Shown here: positions 46,031-58,446 of the stretch, one piece after another | Position numbering within the stretch: the stretch's first letter is position 1 | Layout of the letters: every line of letters begins with the position of its first letter | Origin: Rhinopithecus roxellana | Lineage: Eukaryota; Chordata; Mammalia; Primates; Cercopithecidae | DNA length: 64,000 nucleotides | Direction: 5' to 3' | Assembly (NCBI RefSeq): GCF_007565055.1 | Contig: NC_044568.1 | Coordinates: forward strand, 36,731,156 to 36,795,155 | Notes under the pieces: generated by a model | The model's input: the letters and a program-made list of their open reading frames with translations, nothing else | Database searches by the model: none | Told to the model about the DNA's origin: nothing | Program-made: the position numbers and the translations under genes

Positions 46031-46729
46031 AGGTCAAATATTTCAAATCAGAAAACACTAGTACATATGTTTCTATTTCACTTTCTCATGACTTGGAAGC
46101 TACCACAAACATATAATAAAAAATAATGGCAAACATACAAATTAATAAAGCAAAACTACTTATAAATGAAGAAGTCCTAAAGTCCAAAAATCAGTGCCTT
46201 CCCACATTATCATTTTAATTTTTAAATTTCTTTTTATGTTAACCATGATGACTTTACCATTCCCTGCTACCTCAGATTATTTAAGAAATTAGATGAATAA
46301 GATCATTTGTTTCTAATTGGTGTTCAAATGCAGGGACTTTTAAAAATATAGGTCTTAGGAAGTTTGTCTTTAGTCTATTTCAAGATTATAAAATACCAAA
46401 TAGTAGAATTCTGATGTCACAGTATGATTTCATAGAGCCAGAAACTGACTGCTTACCATCTAATATGATGATTTTGCATTGCATTATAAGCATAGTATAT
46501 GATTCCTTCTAGAAATATGTCTTTGCTATTATTATCAGTCAGGTATTGCTGTGTAACAGTCCTACTTACACCTTCAGGGGACATGGTGTTAAGTATTTAC
46601 TTTCTATGCATCTTTGAGATTTAGTTGAAATACCTTAGGGACATCTTTTCTTTGCTAGTCTCCCTCAAGTTTCTGCAGGTCAGCTAGTCTATACATGTAT
46701 CTGTACAGTTGGCCTGTACATTCCCAGAA
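46031..46729. other. No gene seen
   Basis: AT-rich sequence between two L2 pieces. A short stretch near 46540 (gtattgctgtgtaacagtc) resembles the start of the element at 47330. Confidence 0.4.
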
Positions 46730-47095
46730 TATAAATAGAGTTTAAATTCTAGTAGCTGGAAAAACTTGCAGATAAATAACTTATAATTGTAAGTTGTAAT
46801 AAATCTAAATAGGAAATAAGACAAGTTGGATGGTGAAAAAAAAAGAAAGAGAATTACTTTGAAAAGTGCTTATAGAAGGTGATACTTAATCAGAGAAATT
46901 AGAAGAAGAAAAAAAGCCAGCATTATGAAGTAAAGTGGAAGGAACTTTCCAGGTAGTGACAGCATCAAGGATGTTGACCCTGGTGTAAGGAAGGACATGA
47001 TCTGTTTGAGGAAGTGGAAGAAGACAAACGTGGCTAGAATGTAATGCATAAGTGGGTACAGAATATACAGTGCCTATGTGAAGCAAAATGACTTT
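46730..47095 (+). mobile_element. L2 relic
   Basis: Blocks near 46870 (tgcttatagaaggtgatact), 46935 (gtggaaggaactttccagg) and 47000 (gatctgtttgaggaagtgga) occur in L2 order. Probably the same insertion as 45918-46030. Confidence 0.55.
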
Positions 47096-47329
47096 TGAGA
47101 AAGAGATAGGGACCTATGTAAAATGTTTTCACTTTTCCTAATTCCAAGACTTCTGATTTCTTATTATGAATCAAAGTCTATGAATCCAAGCTCCCCAGGA
47201 GAAGAGGAACTCACCTTTCTCTCTTGCAGTTATTACTTATGTTTACTTTACTGCTTCTCTGTGACCCTCTAAAAGTAGACTTTTAGCCCCACTCCTATGT
47301 TGATAGTCACTCTTCATGCTAAAGGGAAA

Positions 47330-48300
47330 GTCTATTATTTATCTATTGCCATGTAACAAATTATCCCAAGATGTGTCTTGAAACAACATTATTAATTTTC
47401 TTGTGTCTGTAGTTCAGTAATTCTAGAGGGGCATAACTGGACTTGCTGTTTTGGGGTCCTCTCAGGTTGTAATGAAGGTGTTGACTGGGGCTGAAGTCAC
47501 CACAAAGCTTAACTGAAGAAGAACCAACTTCCATGACCATTCATATGATTGTTGGAAGTGTTCATTTCCTCATGGGCCATTAACCTGAGGGCTTTGTCTC
47601 TTTTCTGGCCATTGGCCAAATGTTATCTAAAGTTTCTTGTTACATGGGCCTCTCCATAGGGCAGCTCACGACATGGCAGCATACTTCATCAGAGCAAGCA
47701 AATGAGAAGGGTCAGCAAGACAGAGCAAGGGAGCTGGTATGGTTTGGCTGTGTCTCCACCCAAATCTCATCTTGAATAGCTCCCATAATTCCCACTTGTT
47801 GTGGCAGGGACCTTGGTGGGCAATAATTGAATCATAGGGACAGTTTTCCCCATACTGTTCTCTTGGTAGTGAATAAGTCTCATGAGATCTGATGGTTTTA
47901 TAAGGGGTTTGCCCTTTTGTGCTTGGTTCTCATTCTCTATTAGCTGCCACCATGTAAGATGTGCATTTCACCATCTGCCATGATTGTGAGGCCTCCCTAG
48001 CCATGTGGAACTGTAAGTCCATTGAACCTCTTATTCTTTACAAATTACCCAGTCTTGGGTATGCCTTTATCAGCAGTGTGAAAACAGACTAACACAGAAG
48101 CCAAGATGGAAGTCACTTTCTTTTATGACTTAATCTTGGAAGTGACATCTTATCACTTTTGCCATATTCTGTTCAACAGAAGCAAGTCCGTAGATTGTGC
48201 CTACAGGCAAAGAGAAGGGACTGTATAGGAACATGAATACCAGAAGGTGGGGGGAATGGGGAGTCATTTTAGAAGTCATCTACCTAAAAGTTTCTCAGAT
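47330..48300 (+). repeat. Old LTR-like repeat split by a THE1 LTR
   Basis: ctattgccatgtaacaaatt at the left and, beyond the THE1 LTR, gccatattctgttcaacaga and tcatctaccta at the right read in the order of one ancient repeat. I do not assign a family. Confidence 0.45.
47735..48096 (+). repeat. THE1 solo LTR
   Basis: TGGTATGGTTTGGCTGTGTC to AAACAGACTAACACA, 362 bp, matching THE1 along its length. The flanks ggagc (47730-47734) and gaagc (48097-48101) are a 5-bp target duplication with one change. Confidence 0.93.
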
Positions 48301-49855
48301 GCCTCCAATATTAGATGTCCATCATATTTACTTTTCAAATAATTTAAAACAAGTTAGAGACTTGGAAATTACAGAAACCATTAAGACTAACAACATGAAC
48401 TAGAATTTTATTTGTGTTGGCCACTTATATAGTCACCGTAGGAGGTTAACGGAAAATGTCTTTGTCATTTTTTATCCAGGTTTCAAGAGATGAATATATC
48501 AATAATTATCCATGGCATTAACATAGTAGATTTTTCCTATTAGTTCTGTATTTCATAGAATCATGTATTGACAGAACTGGACAAGAAGCAAGAGATTACT
48601 CAGAAAAATGTTCATATTCTACAGATGAGAAAAATACATGATACTCTCACAGAAAAAGCGGTTTCTTTCATGGCCTAGAATTATTTAATTTGAGGCAAAA
48701 CTAGGACTAGAACCCAGGTCTCTTTAAGTTCCAGTGATCTTCTCTTTTGATCATATTTAGCACAAGAGTTTCTTGTGCTTAAAAGACCACAATGGACACT
48801 GAAATGACAGAGTATTCATTTTTATGGGTGCAGACTGATGAAAAGACAGGCAAATAAGTGACTTAAAATTCTATGAATAAACTGACTATTTCATTTGCTA
48901 ACATTGTTATTCTGATATTTTTGATAGAAATTACTTCAGTCAGAATACATTCACATTATTTATTCTAAGAAATGCATTAAAGTAAAATGAAAATTTGTGG
49001 GCCCTTAAGCAGAAATAATGAACTAATTTGGTCTCTGCATAAGGAAAGTATAGTGCAAATTCTCAAGGTTACTCTCACACAGACTTTGGTATTTTTTCGC
49101 TCAGACCAGAAGATTTCTACATGAAGGACTAGTGATAAATGTGTAGCAAAATTCACACATAAACACACATACATGTGCATGTACATATGCATACATGGAC
49201 ACACACTTTGAGGGTAGCTAAAATCGCAATTTTAAATTGTGTTGCTCATAACAGAGATACACATCCCAAATGGATAATTTTCATCTCTTAAAAGTGATAC
49301 TTGACAATTCATTTCTAAAATCTTTAAACTGGTCCTTTTATAAGCTGGAGATAAGAGAAACAAAATTATGTGAAAAGGGCTCAGGAAAGGGTGCAAACAT
49401 GGATGTATGTTAGCACATCCATTCGAGTAATCATTTTCTAAAGCTTCTTAACCTGACTCTTGGTGAATGATGGTCATACAGTATTAAACTTTAAAGCAGG
49501 TAGAGATCTCTTTATCATTGAGCAAGGGATTTGGAGTGACAATTCAATATATAGTGTTATACTTTATTTATAATTCACAAATGGCTTTGAAATTTTGACT
49601 TTACCCTTTCTCCTAGTTCCTGTCAGTTTCCATTACAGTTGATGTCTAAAGAATAGACTAAGTTCATCAGTAAAAATAATATTTTGCTACAACTAGCTTT
49701 GATGATGTCACCAGCTTATCTGATGACTTCAACGTGCCTCTTTACTTCCAAAGGTGAAATCAAAGAGCTCTGTCTTTTCATATTAATGATACTGTCACTT
49801 CAAAACTTTGGACTAGCTCTTTATCCATACTTTTTTTTTTTTTTTTTTTACCTTT
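48301..49855. other. No gene seen; MIR-like relic
   Basis: 48575-48745 (acagatgagaaaaatac, aggactagaacccaggtct) resembles a MIR/L2-type repeat. 49150-49205 is a cacat-rich run. 49830-49849 is a T run. Confidence 0.45.
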
Positions 49856-49861
49856 TTACCC

Positions 49862-49908
49862 CAAACCTCTAAATTTTGGACATCTTAACTGGGCAAACTT
49901 CATATACA
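49862..49908 (+). repeat. Direct repeat, copy 1 (47 bp)
   Basis: Shares caaacctctaaattttggac and the following gcaaa(c/t)tt(c/t)atatac with 50555-50602. Confidence 0.75.
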
Positions 49909-50148
49909 CTCATATACACTACATGGAATTTTGGGAAGATAGGGGAAGCAATTTACCATGGTAAGGGTCCTGGCAGGAAACAGGAGGCATGATCAAGAGA
50001 AACAACCAAGAGAGTTGAATGAAGAAAGTATATGTAAAAACATAGGCAGAGTTACTGGAAACCAACAGAATGATCAAGCACACATGTGCAAGCAACAGGA
50101 GATGGCTGTTAACACTTACAATCCTGAAGGAGCAAGGAGAGGAATCAT

Positions 50149-50545
50149 GTTGTGCATTGAATTATGCCCCTGCAAAAAAAAAAAAAAAAAAAAGATATGT
50201 GGAAGACCTAATCCCCAGTAGCTGAGAATGTGACTCGGAATGAAATAGGGTCACTGCAGTTGTACTTAGTTAAGATCAGGTCGTATTGGTCTAGGATAAC
50301 TGATGCCTTTGTAAAAATGGCCATGTAAAGACAAAGAGACACAGAGGTGAAGACATAGGAAGAACACCATATGTTAGTGGAGGCAGAGATTGCAACAAAA
50401 CATCTACAAACCAAGGAATAAGCTGCAATGCTTGTAGCTACCAGAAACTGAGAGAGGCAAGAAAGGTTTCCTGTCTGTGGCTTCAAAGGGTACACAACCC
50501 TTCTGATACTTTGATTTCAGACTTTAAGCTTCCAGAACTGTTGTT
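50149..50545 (+). repeat. MaLR-type LTR (MLT1-like)
   Basis: From tgttgtgcattgaattatgc through gaatgtgactcggaatgaaa and tctacaaaccaaggaataag to ttccagaactgttgtt, following the MLT1 pattern. A run of about 20 A's interrupts it (50174-50193). Confidence 0.6.
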
Positions 50546-50554
50546 TTTGTTCTG

Positions 50555-50602
50555 CAAACCTCTAAATTTTGGACATTTTAAGTCTGAGCAAATTTTATAT
50601 AC
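50555..50602 (+). repeat. Direct repeat, copy 2 (48 bp)
   Basis: Second copy of the 49862-49908 sequence, about 690 bp away in the same orientation, with a handful of differences. Confidence 0.75.
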
Positions 50603-50696
50603 AAAAGCAGACCTCGCTTTTCCATCACATTAAACAAGGAAATTAATGTTGGAGCAACAGGAATGGAATTACACGCCAGGGTGAGGGAATTTCATT

Positions 50697-51020
50697 TCAG
50701 CTTTTGTGGTTCAGCCCAGCAGTGTTTGTTCTTCTTTTCTTCCTTCTGACCCAGAATCTTCTCAGCAGTTTTCTGAGCATGGTTATGTCACCTATCATCA
50801 TTGTAGATTTTCTGTATCTCATTCTGGCCCCAAGTGGCTGTGCATTGAACTTAGTTTTACCAGTCTCCTCTTTCTTGCTGGTCCCAAAGGAAAACCTGTG
50901 TGTTACTTTCCTGCTACTCTCCCGCTTCTTTGCTATAATGGGAAAACCAAGAATGACAAAAACACACTTGGGAAAATTCATTATAAAATTTAAAATGTGA
51001 CATGTTACAAAGTTCATCAA
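50697..51020 (-). other. Unrecognised 107-codon open frame
   Basis: A stop-free stretch open in three frames (minus 107 codons, plus 98 and 95 codons). The minus frame is rich in Lys and Arg (KKRESSRKV, RRFWVRRKKRRTN). I recognise no protein family. There is no poly(A) tail or clear target duplication to support a processed pseudogene, and no promoter signal. Low stop density alone is weak evidence. Confidence 0.25.
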
Positions 51021-52860
51021 GTACTGGTTCCTGGCATATAACTGCCAAGTCTATTCTTAGAACATTCTAGTATGATACTATTGTCTGCTGTTAATTCTGA
51101 AGCTGACACCTACCCAACCTCTCTCATCACTTTACCCTTACCCAGATGAGTGCCTAATGGATCCAACCTTCATGTGTCATCCTTCTGTTCAGGCCAAAGA
51201 GAAAGATGAAAATAATCCAGATCACAAATCAAAAGTATGAACTTTTGAGACACTCAGGATTTTCTGAGTCTATTATGCAGACAGAGATCATTTTTGGCAT
51301 GTCATAAAAGAGGAAGTCCCTGGATTTTGGGGGTACTGAGGACACTCAAAGTATTTTTGGTAAATTTATTGTTAAAATATTTTAAAATGAATTTAAGGAA
51401 TAAATAATGAGAAGACTATGACATTTCCACCAATAGTAATAATAATAGTAATTCACACGCATGCCCACACACAATCTAACAAAAGACAAGAGCAAAGCCA
51501 GGGATATTGAAGATCAACAGGACCCAAATACCATAAGAAGACAGAGATATTTACCTATTTTAGCAAAGTGTGACTGACAACAGCCATCAATTCTGTGAGG
51601 GGATTTATAAGCTCATTTTAGAACTACACTGGAATATTTGGTAGCTTGCAGTGCATGATAATATACTTGAGGTGTAGAAGAGAGAGAAAGGGGGATCTTA
51701 ATAGTTCTCACAGCAATGTGTGAGTGCCATTAAATTTCCTTTCATTACCTCATACATCTGCCCTGGATTTACTGCCCCACCTCAGTCTTCTGAAAAACTG
51801 ATGACTTCAAGATTCCTGTTACTGGTCAAATTTTAGCAGCTCTTCTCACAATATTGATTTTGAAAGGCTTACTTCGGTCTGAGTGTGCCCCTGTTTCAAA
51901 TGCACAAAGTAGGCACTCAGATCTAATGCAGAAATATACAAGAAAGTACATGGAAAATAAAAGGAATGTATATTTTTAGCTTTTGCCAATGTCTGTTTGC
52001 CTTTCCCTCTAGGCTGAAGGGACTAATTTAAGGCCCCTTGGTGGATAATATATGATAAAATAAAGCCAACAGCAAAAAAAAAAAAAGTTCACAACAAGAA
52101 TATGGTATAATAAAAATAAAGCCAATTACATAACTACAAGAAAGGGCATAAATATGCCAATTTAAACAGTAACCAGTGTAAGTAATGTATAGCTTCAATA
52201 GCCTAACACAAATAAGACAAAATCGATATTGCAGAACTCAACATATATTATAAAAATAATCAGATTTTATTACTAACCCTAATAAGTACTATATATTTAT
52301 TTGGAATTGTAGTGTATTGTGTTTAATAAAATATCAGAGATTTCTTGGGTTTTATGAAGCATTTCATCATGTTAACATTACATCCCTTTCACATAATTTG
52401 AAATAATTATCAAATATTTCCAAACTATATTTATGTAAATAAATCAATCAGATTTGTGAGGCTAAAAGCCTAGCCAGATCTTCTCCCACTTCTGAAGTAT
52501 TAATGTTCTAATTTAATTCGTTAATTCATTAGAAAAAATATCTTAGAACATGAAAGGTGAAGCACAGTTTTGCTGTCTATTTGATGACTACATTCTATCC
52601 ATTTACTTGAAAAATATTCCACATGGCTATTTTTCCTTTTCTTTGACTACTAATCACACTTTAGGGCAGATTTATTCCTTATCATCTGAATTACTTTGAT
52701 AAACCCATAATTTATTGTGTTCAGGAACTAGCTACTAATACTACTAAAATGCAGGCTTTATATGGTTACCAGATTTATTTTTGACTGTCTCACTTATTTT
52801 TCAAACATCATAAAAAAAAAACTCACTCCCTGGAAAAATGGCATCTAATCTTCTTAAAAT
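51021..52860. other. No gene seen
   Basis: AT-rich unique-looking sequence. A short local repeat ataaa(a)ataaagcca occurs near 52055 and 52112. Confidence 0.5.
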
Positions 52861-52868
52861 GGAGTCAA

Positions 52869-53141
52869 TCACTCCTGTAATCCTAACACTTTGGGAGGCC
52901 CAGACGGGTCGATTGCCTGAGCTCAGGAGTTCGAGACCAGCCTGGGCAACATGATGAACCTCCATCTCCATTAAAATACAAAAAATTAGCTGTGCATGGC
53001 AGCATGCACCTGTAGTCCCAGCTACTCAGGAGGTTGAGGCAGGAGAATTGCTTGAACACTGGAGGTAGAGGTTGCAGTGAGCCGGGATTGCACCACTGGG
53101 TGACAGAGTGAGACTCCATCTCCAAAAAAAAAAAAAAAAAA
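52869..53141 (+). mobile_element. AluS, slightly 5' truncated
   Basis: Starts at tcactcctgtaatcctaaca, with a short deletion in the right-arm end (accactgggtgacag). The duplication gagtcaa flanks it (52862-52868 and 53142-53148). Confidence 0.87.
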
Positions 53142-53254
53142 GAGTCAAAAATAGAATTTGATGCTGGTTTCTAGTGCCACTAAGATTTTTATAATCACCT
53201 TAGCAAATTCTCAGTTAAGGCCAAACACTTGTGACAAGACTCCCCAGTGCTGTG

Positions 53255-53430
53255 TCAAAGTTCTAGACCTGCCATTTAGTTGCCGTACAACCCTTGTCAA
53301 ATACCTCCATTTCATTTATAAAGTGTAGAAAATCATTCCGGTTTTTTTTTTTTTTTTTTTTTCACTTGTGAGGATTAAGGGAGACAAACATGGTTAAGTG
53401 CCCAACAAATGTTAGTCCCTGTTGATATTG
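53255..53430 (+). mobile_element. MIR relic with a T run inside
   Basis: Blocks gacctgccatttag, ataaagtgtagaaaatc and gtgaggattaaggg follow MIR order. A run of about 22 T's (53341-53362) interrupts it. Confidence 0.5.
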
Positions 53431-53861
53431 CTCAATCATTATTCTCTCCAGGTTTCTACTAACGAGGTTTTATCCAGTTTCAAACTTCTTCCTATCCTTC
53501 TTCCTGTTACAATCATAGGTGCTATTGAAGAACCAGATCTGGTTCTCTCTGCTCGAAGCAGAGTGCCCCAGCGTAAGCACTCTACATTTATTCTTTGACT
53601 TTTCCAGAATTGCAGTCATGCTAGTGATTCCCAAATATGCCTGTGAAGCAGGAGCTCTCAAGAGCATGATTAACTTTTCTTAACACAACTTTGTGTTGCT
53701 TCACTTGTTATAAAGAGGTACTGTGTGGGGATTAAAGAAGTATATGTAAATAAAGTATGTATATTATCTGTGAGAAGGGATAAAGAGATTACCTTCCAAG
53801 TCTGGTCTGAAGGATAACAAAAGAGAATGAGTTCCATGAAGTGTCAGTGTTCCTGCTAGGC

Positions 53862-54484
53862 TGCCATGATCTGATTGTCTTTGTCCCTCCTACAATTCAT
53901 ATGTTCAAATATGAACCCCTAAGGTGATGATATTAGGAAGTGGGGACTTTGGGGTGATTAGATCATGAGGATAGAGCCCTCGTGAATGGGACTTCTACTG
54001 CAGAAATAATTTGTTAAAATGTATGGACTTCAATGGCATTCTCTGTATATCTTTTGGGTCATTCTTCCGTTAGCTAAAATTGACATGACAGATACAGGTC
54101 CATTATGCCAAGTGATAGTTTTAAAAAGTTGTCATTGGAAGATCCACTCCTTTATTTTTAGTTGCATCCAGAAAACCACTTCATATGTTTTAAACTTTCT
54201 TTCATTTCCCACTTTGTCATATTATCAGATATAATTTAATAGTAAATCTCATGTACTTAATTCCACCATGTGCCCTTATAAGAGGCCCTAGAGCTCCTTT
54301 GCCCCTTCTGTTGTGTGAGGACACAGTGAAACAGCACCCTCTAGGAAAACTGGGCTCTCACTAGGCACAGAATCTGTCAGAATCTCGATCCTGGACTGCC
54401 CAGCATCCAGAACCATAGTAAATAAATGTTCATCACCCACCTACTTTGTGGTATTTTTTTACAGCAACTTGAATAAGTGAAGAC
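53862..54484 (+). repeat. MaLR LTR (MLT1-like), interrupted
   Basis: Left part 53862-53990 (tgccatgatctgattgtctt to cctcgtgaatggg) and right part 54271-54484 (tgcccttataagaggcccta to ataagtgaagaca) are the two halves of one LTR. The middle is replaced by 280 bp of unrelated sequence with a few LTR bases lost. Confidence 0.8.
53991..54270. repeat. Inverted duplication, arm A, inside a MaLR LTR
   Basis: The reverse complement of this segment aligns along its length with 54840-55098. Long shared blocks include ttaaattatatctgataata, aagaaagtttaaaacatatg and ggatgcaactaaaaataaag. There are scattered substitutions and a few short indels. Confidence 0.88.
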
Positions 54485-54839
54485 AGGCTCATAGTGCTCA
54501 GAAAACATCAGTTTTCTTTTCTGTCTCTGTTCACAACTATCATTTCTTAAACCTTCAAATCTTTATGGATTTGCTGTTTCTTCAGCTATCTACTGTGTGG
54601 TAAATTTGTCTTGAACAAAACAAAAAGTCTGTAAGGGATACCATGGAGACAGTTAACCTCCATGGCCATCAGCGCTGCCTATTGAGTTCAGTGTGAAGGC
54701 TGACACTTCTTTTTGCGATTTTCTGTTACAGACTGTCTGTCAACCTAGAGACATTAGAAAATGATGGATTTTAAATTCTCCCTCACAGAAACCAGGATTA
54801 TGTGCTGTACATCCGTCATTCACAAAATATTAGTGCTCA

Positions 54840-55098
54840 ATGGTGGAATTAAGTACTTGGGATCTGCTATTAAATTATATCTGATAATATGAAAAGTAAA
54901 GTGTGGAATGGAAGAAAGTTTAAAACATATGAAGTGGTCTCTGGATGCAACTAAAAATAAAGGAATGGATCACCCAATGACAACTTTTTAAAAGGATCAC
55001 TTGCTATAATGGGCCTCTTGATCCTGTAATTTTAGCTTATAGAAGAATGATAAAAAAAAAATGCATCCATAAAATTTAACAAATTATTTCTGCCATAG
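54840..55098. repeat. Inverted duplication, arm B
   Basis: Partner of arm A, 570 bp downstream in the opposite orientation, shorter mainly through a gap of about 16 bases near 55055. I do not recognise the sequence as a named repeat. Confidence 0.88.
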
Positions 55099-55563
55099 TT
55101 ATTTTATGAAAAATAAGTGACTCAGATATTTTAACAGGTTGATAAGTATCTATGGCTTATTTCACCTTGTAAAAACAGTCTGAATGAAAGGTTTTATACA
55201 GATCAAACCTAGATGTTTCTTTGTCAACAAATTATTTGCGTATGTGTACATGTGTGGAGAAAATGATAGTTTACAACCTAATGTCACAAAATTTAAACTT
55301 GTCATTATTACCAACAGTTGTTATTTCCCATCTCTCAATAAATCCTTCAAATCAAACAAAATAGGCATGGATCTTTGTGAAGGTCATCACCCATCTTTGA
55401 ACTTTATTTCCCCTATTATGCTTATTATAACTAATTTTATTCTACTTGAATCTAGAATTCTTCTTATTCTGGTGTTCTGTGGGTGTGAACATGTGCGTGC
55501 TTGAAGAGGAGGGAATGAGGGGTGATAAGTAGAAGAGATCACAGGGTTGACTGGTTATGAGCC
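55099..55563. other. No gene seen
   Basis: The 106-codon plus-strand frame at 55184-55504 has no recognised domain and no coding context. Confidence 0.45.
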
Positions 55564-55916
55564 TGATATGGTTTGGCTCTGTGTACCCACCCAAATCTCA
55601 TCTTATAACTCCCATAATTCCCACATGTTGTGAAAGGGACCCAGTGGAAGATAACTGAATCATGGGGCATGTATTTCCTGTGCTGTTTACGTGGTAGTGA
55701 ATAAGTCTCACAAGATCTGATGGTTTCAAAATGGGAAGTTTCTCTGTACAAGCTCTCTTCTCTGGTCTGCCACCATGTGAGACATGCCTTTCACCTTCCG
55801 CCATGATTGTGAAGCCTCCCCAGCCACATGGAACTGGAAGTCTAATAAGCCTCTTTCTTTTGTAAATTACTCAGTCTTACACGTTTTTATCAGCAGCATG
55901 ACAACGGACTAATACA
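55564..55916 (+). repeat. THE1/MSTA-type solo LTR
   Basis: TGATATGGTTTGGCTCTGTG to ACGGACTAATACA. The flanks gagcc (55559-55563) and cagcc (55917-55921) are a 5-bp target duplication with one change. Confidence 0.92.
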
Positions 55917-56169
55917 CAGCCTCATCCAGTAAATCACTTTTGAGATTGGTTAATGAGTCATACCTTTACCATTATATTAGTTATGCTGGTCTTGAGATAA
56001 ACAGTGTCTTTCTATATCCACAGCCTTCTATTTTCAATATCCAAATTGAGAAACAAATTTGTGATATGATTTCTCAAAAGCCTATCCTCGTCCAATTGCA
56101 GAGGATTATAGGAGAAAACAGTTAAATATTATCCCAGTGGGGATGGTGACTTACTATTATATAATTCAG

Positions 56170-56471
56170 ATTTTTTTTTTTTTCTTGAGACAGAGTCTTG
56201 CTCTGTTGCCCAGTCTTTGAGACAGAGTCTAGCTCTGTCGCCCAGGCTGGAGTGCAGTGGTGCAGTCTCGGCTCACTGAAAGCTCTGCCTCCCGGGTTCA
56301 TGCCATTCTCCTGCCTCAGCCTTCCAGTAGCTGGGACCACAGGCGCCCACCACCACACCTGGCTAATTTTTATATTTTTTTAGTAAAGATGGAGTTTCAC
56401 AGCGTTAGCCAGGACCGTCTCGATCTCCTGACCTCGTGATCCACCCACCTTGGTCTCCCGAAGTGCTGCAG
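56170..56471 (-). mobile_element. AluY with a 32-bp internal duplication, 5' truncated
   Basis: After the T-rich tail the block gagacagagtcttgctctgt (from 56186) is repeated as gagacagagtctagctctgt (from 56218). The sequence then runs on to gaagtgctgcag, lacking about 30 bases of the Alu 5' end. Confidence 0.88.
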
Positions 56472-57289
56472 ATGTCTTTATATTCAATCCAAGAACCTAA
56501 TTAGGTGCATTGTTGAGGTCAAAGATATTAAGTGCATCTGGCAAAATATTACTAAGTCAAAATTTATGGCTGTTGAAGTTGGAATTTTTTATATGAAAGA
56601 AATAGAATAGATAGAGGAGTTAAACTTCCTGGAATATGGGGTAGACATACGTTTTTCTATTTTTCCTACTGAGTGCAACTAACAATTCTGAACATTATAT
56701 ATGGAACAAATATAATAATACTGTAAAAGGTGGAGACAAAAAAGCCAGTCCACCTAGCAACTGTAGGAGGCACATAATGACATAGTGATGAATTCAATGG
56801 ATTTTAATTTGCTACATGTATCCAAGATTTGGAGCTGAAGAGGCCAGTAATCAAAATGCCAACAGGTGGATATGGGAGAAAAAAAAAACCCTCCACAAAA
56901 CCTGGTTCTCTGTCCAAAGGAAAAACAATATCAGGAGAAGATGCTGGGAATAAAATAAGCATTAAGAAAATAATTACTCTATTCCAGCCAAAGAACAAAG
57001 AAAATTTTGCATCCCTTATCTTCACTCATTACAAATAAATAAATAAATATCCAGTGGAAAGCCAAGACTTTCATTTTCTTCAGGATCTAATAAAGTTGTC
57101 CCACCCACCCAGTAGGTGGTGTCACAAATGGCCAAGTAGAGAGTCAGGGCTTGTATCCCCACTGGACAGTAATGAGGAATTCAAATAGAGGAAATGAGAA
57201 TTAAACAAATAAAAAAATAGAAAGTCTGAGCAAAAAAGTAGAAGATATAAAGAAGGTCTCTCTGAGCCTATGCTGGCTTGTATAAAAAG
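56472..57289. other. No gene seen; possible L1M upstream sequence
   Basis: Part of 56600-56800 vaguely resembles old L1 5' sequence. Adjoins the L1 ORF2 relic that follows. Confidence 0.35.
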
Positions 57290-58345
57290 TTGTATAAAAA
57301 CTCAACATCATCAACCAATGGAATCTAATGAACACTTACATAACACTCCACTCAACCACAGAATACACATTCTTCTCAAATTCCCAGAGAACGTATGTTA
57401 AGGTCATATTATGGACCATAAAACAAATCATGACAAATTTAAAGTAATTAAAATCATACAGCATATGTTCTCTGATCACAATGGAATCAAACTAAACATT
57501 AATAATACAATGATGACAGAAACATATCAAAACACTAGGAAATGGCATAAAAATTTTTTAAATAATTCTTAGGTAAAAGAGAAAATCTTATAAAATTTAA
57601 AAATATATTGAAATGAGTGAATATGAAAATAAGACATAATAAAATGTGTGAGACACAGTTTAAGTACTGCTAAGAGGGAAGTATAGAGCCCTAAATTCAA
57701 TCCTTAAAACAGAGGAAAAGTCTCAATTTTTATAATCTAGCTCACACTTTCCAACTCAATTAAAAAATGAGCAAATAAACCCAAAAGAAAGCAGGAGAAA
57801 AAAAAGTAATAAAAATAATATATCAAATTAATGATATTGAAAGCAGAAAAACATTTTAACAATTAATGAATTTTTAAAAATTAAAAAAAAAAAAAACTGA
57901 CAAATCTCCAAGTCTAATTAAAAAGAGAGAGAAGATATAAGTTGCCAATATCTGGAATAACAAGAGCTATCATGTATGATTTTGCAGACCACAAAAGAAT
58001 AATAAGTAATACTCAGAACTCCACACACATAAATTTAATAACTTGGATGAATTGGACCAATTTCTAAAAACAAAAACTACCATAACTTACCCAATACAAA
58101 ATAGATAATTTGAATGGTCCTAAAACTATTAAGGAAATTAAATTTAAAATTAAAATCTCTCAGAATAAAAATCTTCAAACTGAGATGGCTTTAATGGAGA
58201 GCCCTAACACACATTACAGAAAAATTTACAATTCTACACAGTATCTTCCAAATAATAGAAGAGAATGATATCAAAATTATTTTATGAAGCTGTGCCTCTG
58301 ATAATAAATCCAGACAAAAATAACAACAACTAAAAAGAAATTATA
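57290..58345 (+). mobile_element. L1 ORF2 relic (endonuclease/RT part)
   Basis: Follows L1 ORF2: ctcaaccacagaatacacat, gaccataaaacaaatc, gcaataataatacaatg-type stretch and tgaattggaccaatttctaa. Many stops and indels. Likely the same original L1 as 58447-58732. Confidence 0.78.
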
Positions 58346-58346
58346 A

Positions 58347-58446
58347 GGCCAGGCACAGTGGCTAACACCTGTAATCCCAGCACTTTGTGAGGCCAAGGTG
58401 GGTGGATCACCTGAAGTCAGGAGTTCAAGGCCAGCCTTGCCAACAG
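58347..58446 (+). mobile_element. Alu left-arm fragment fused to L1
   Basis: Alu positions 1 to about 100 (ggccaggcacagtggctaac to agccttgccaaca), ending abruptly at L1 3' sequence with no tail. Confidence 0.83.
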
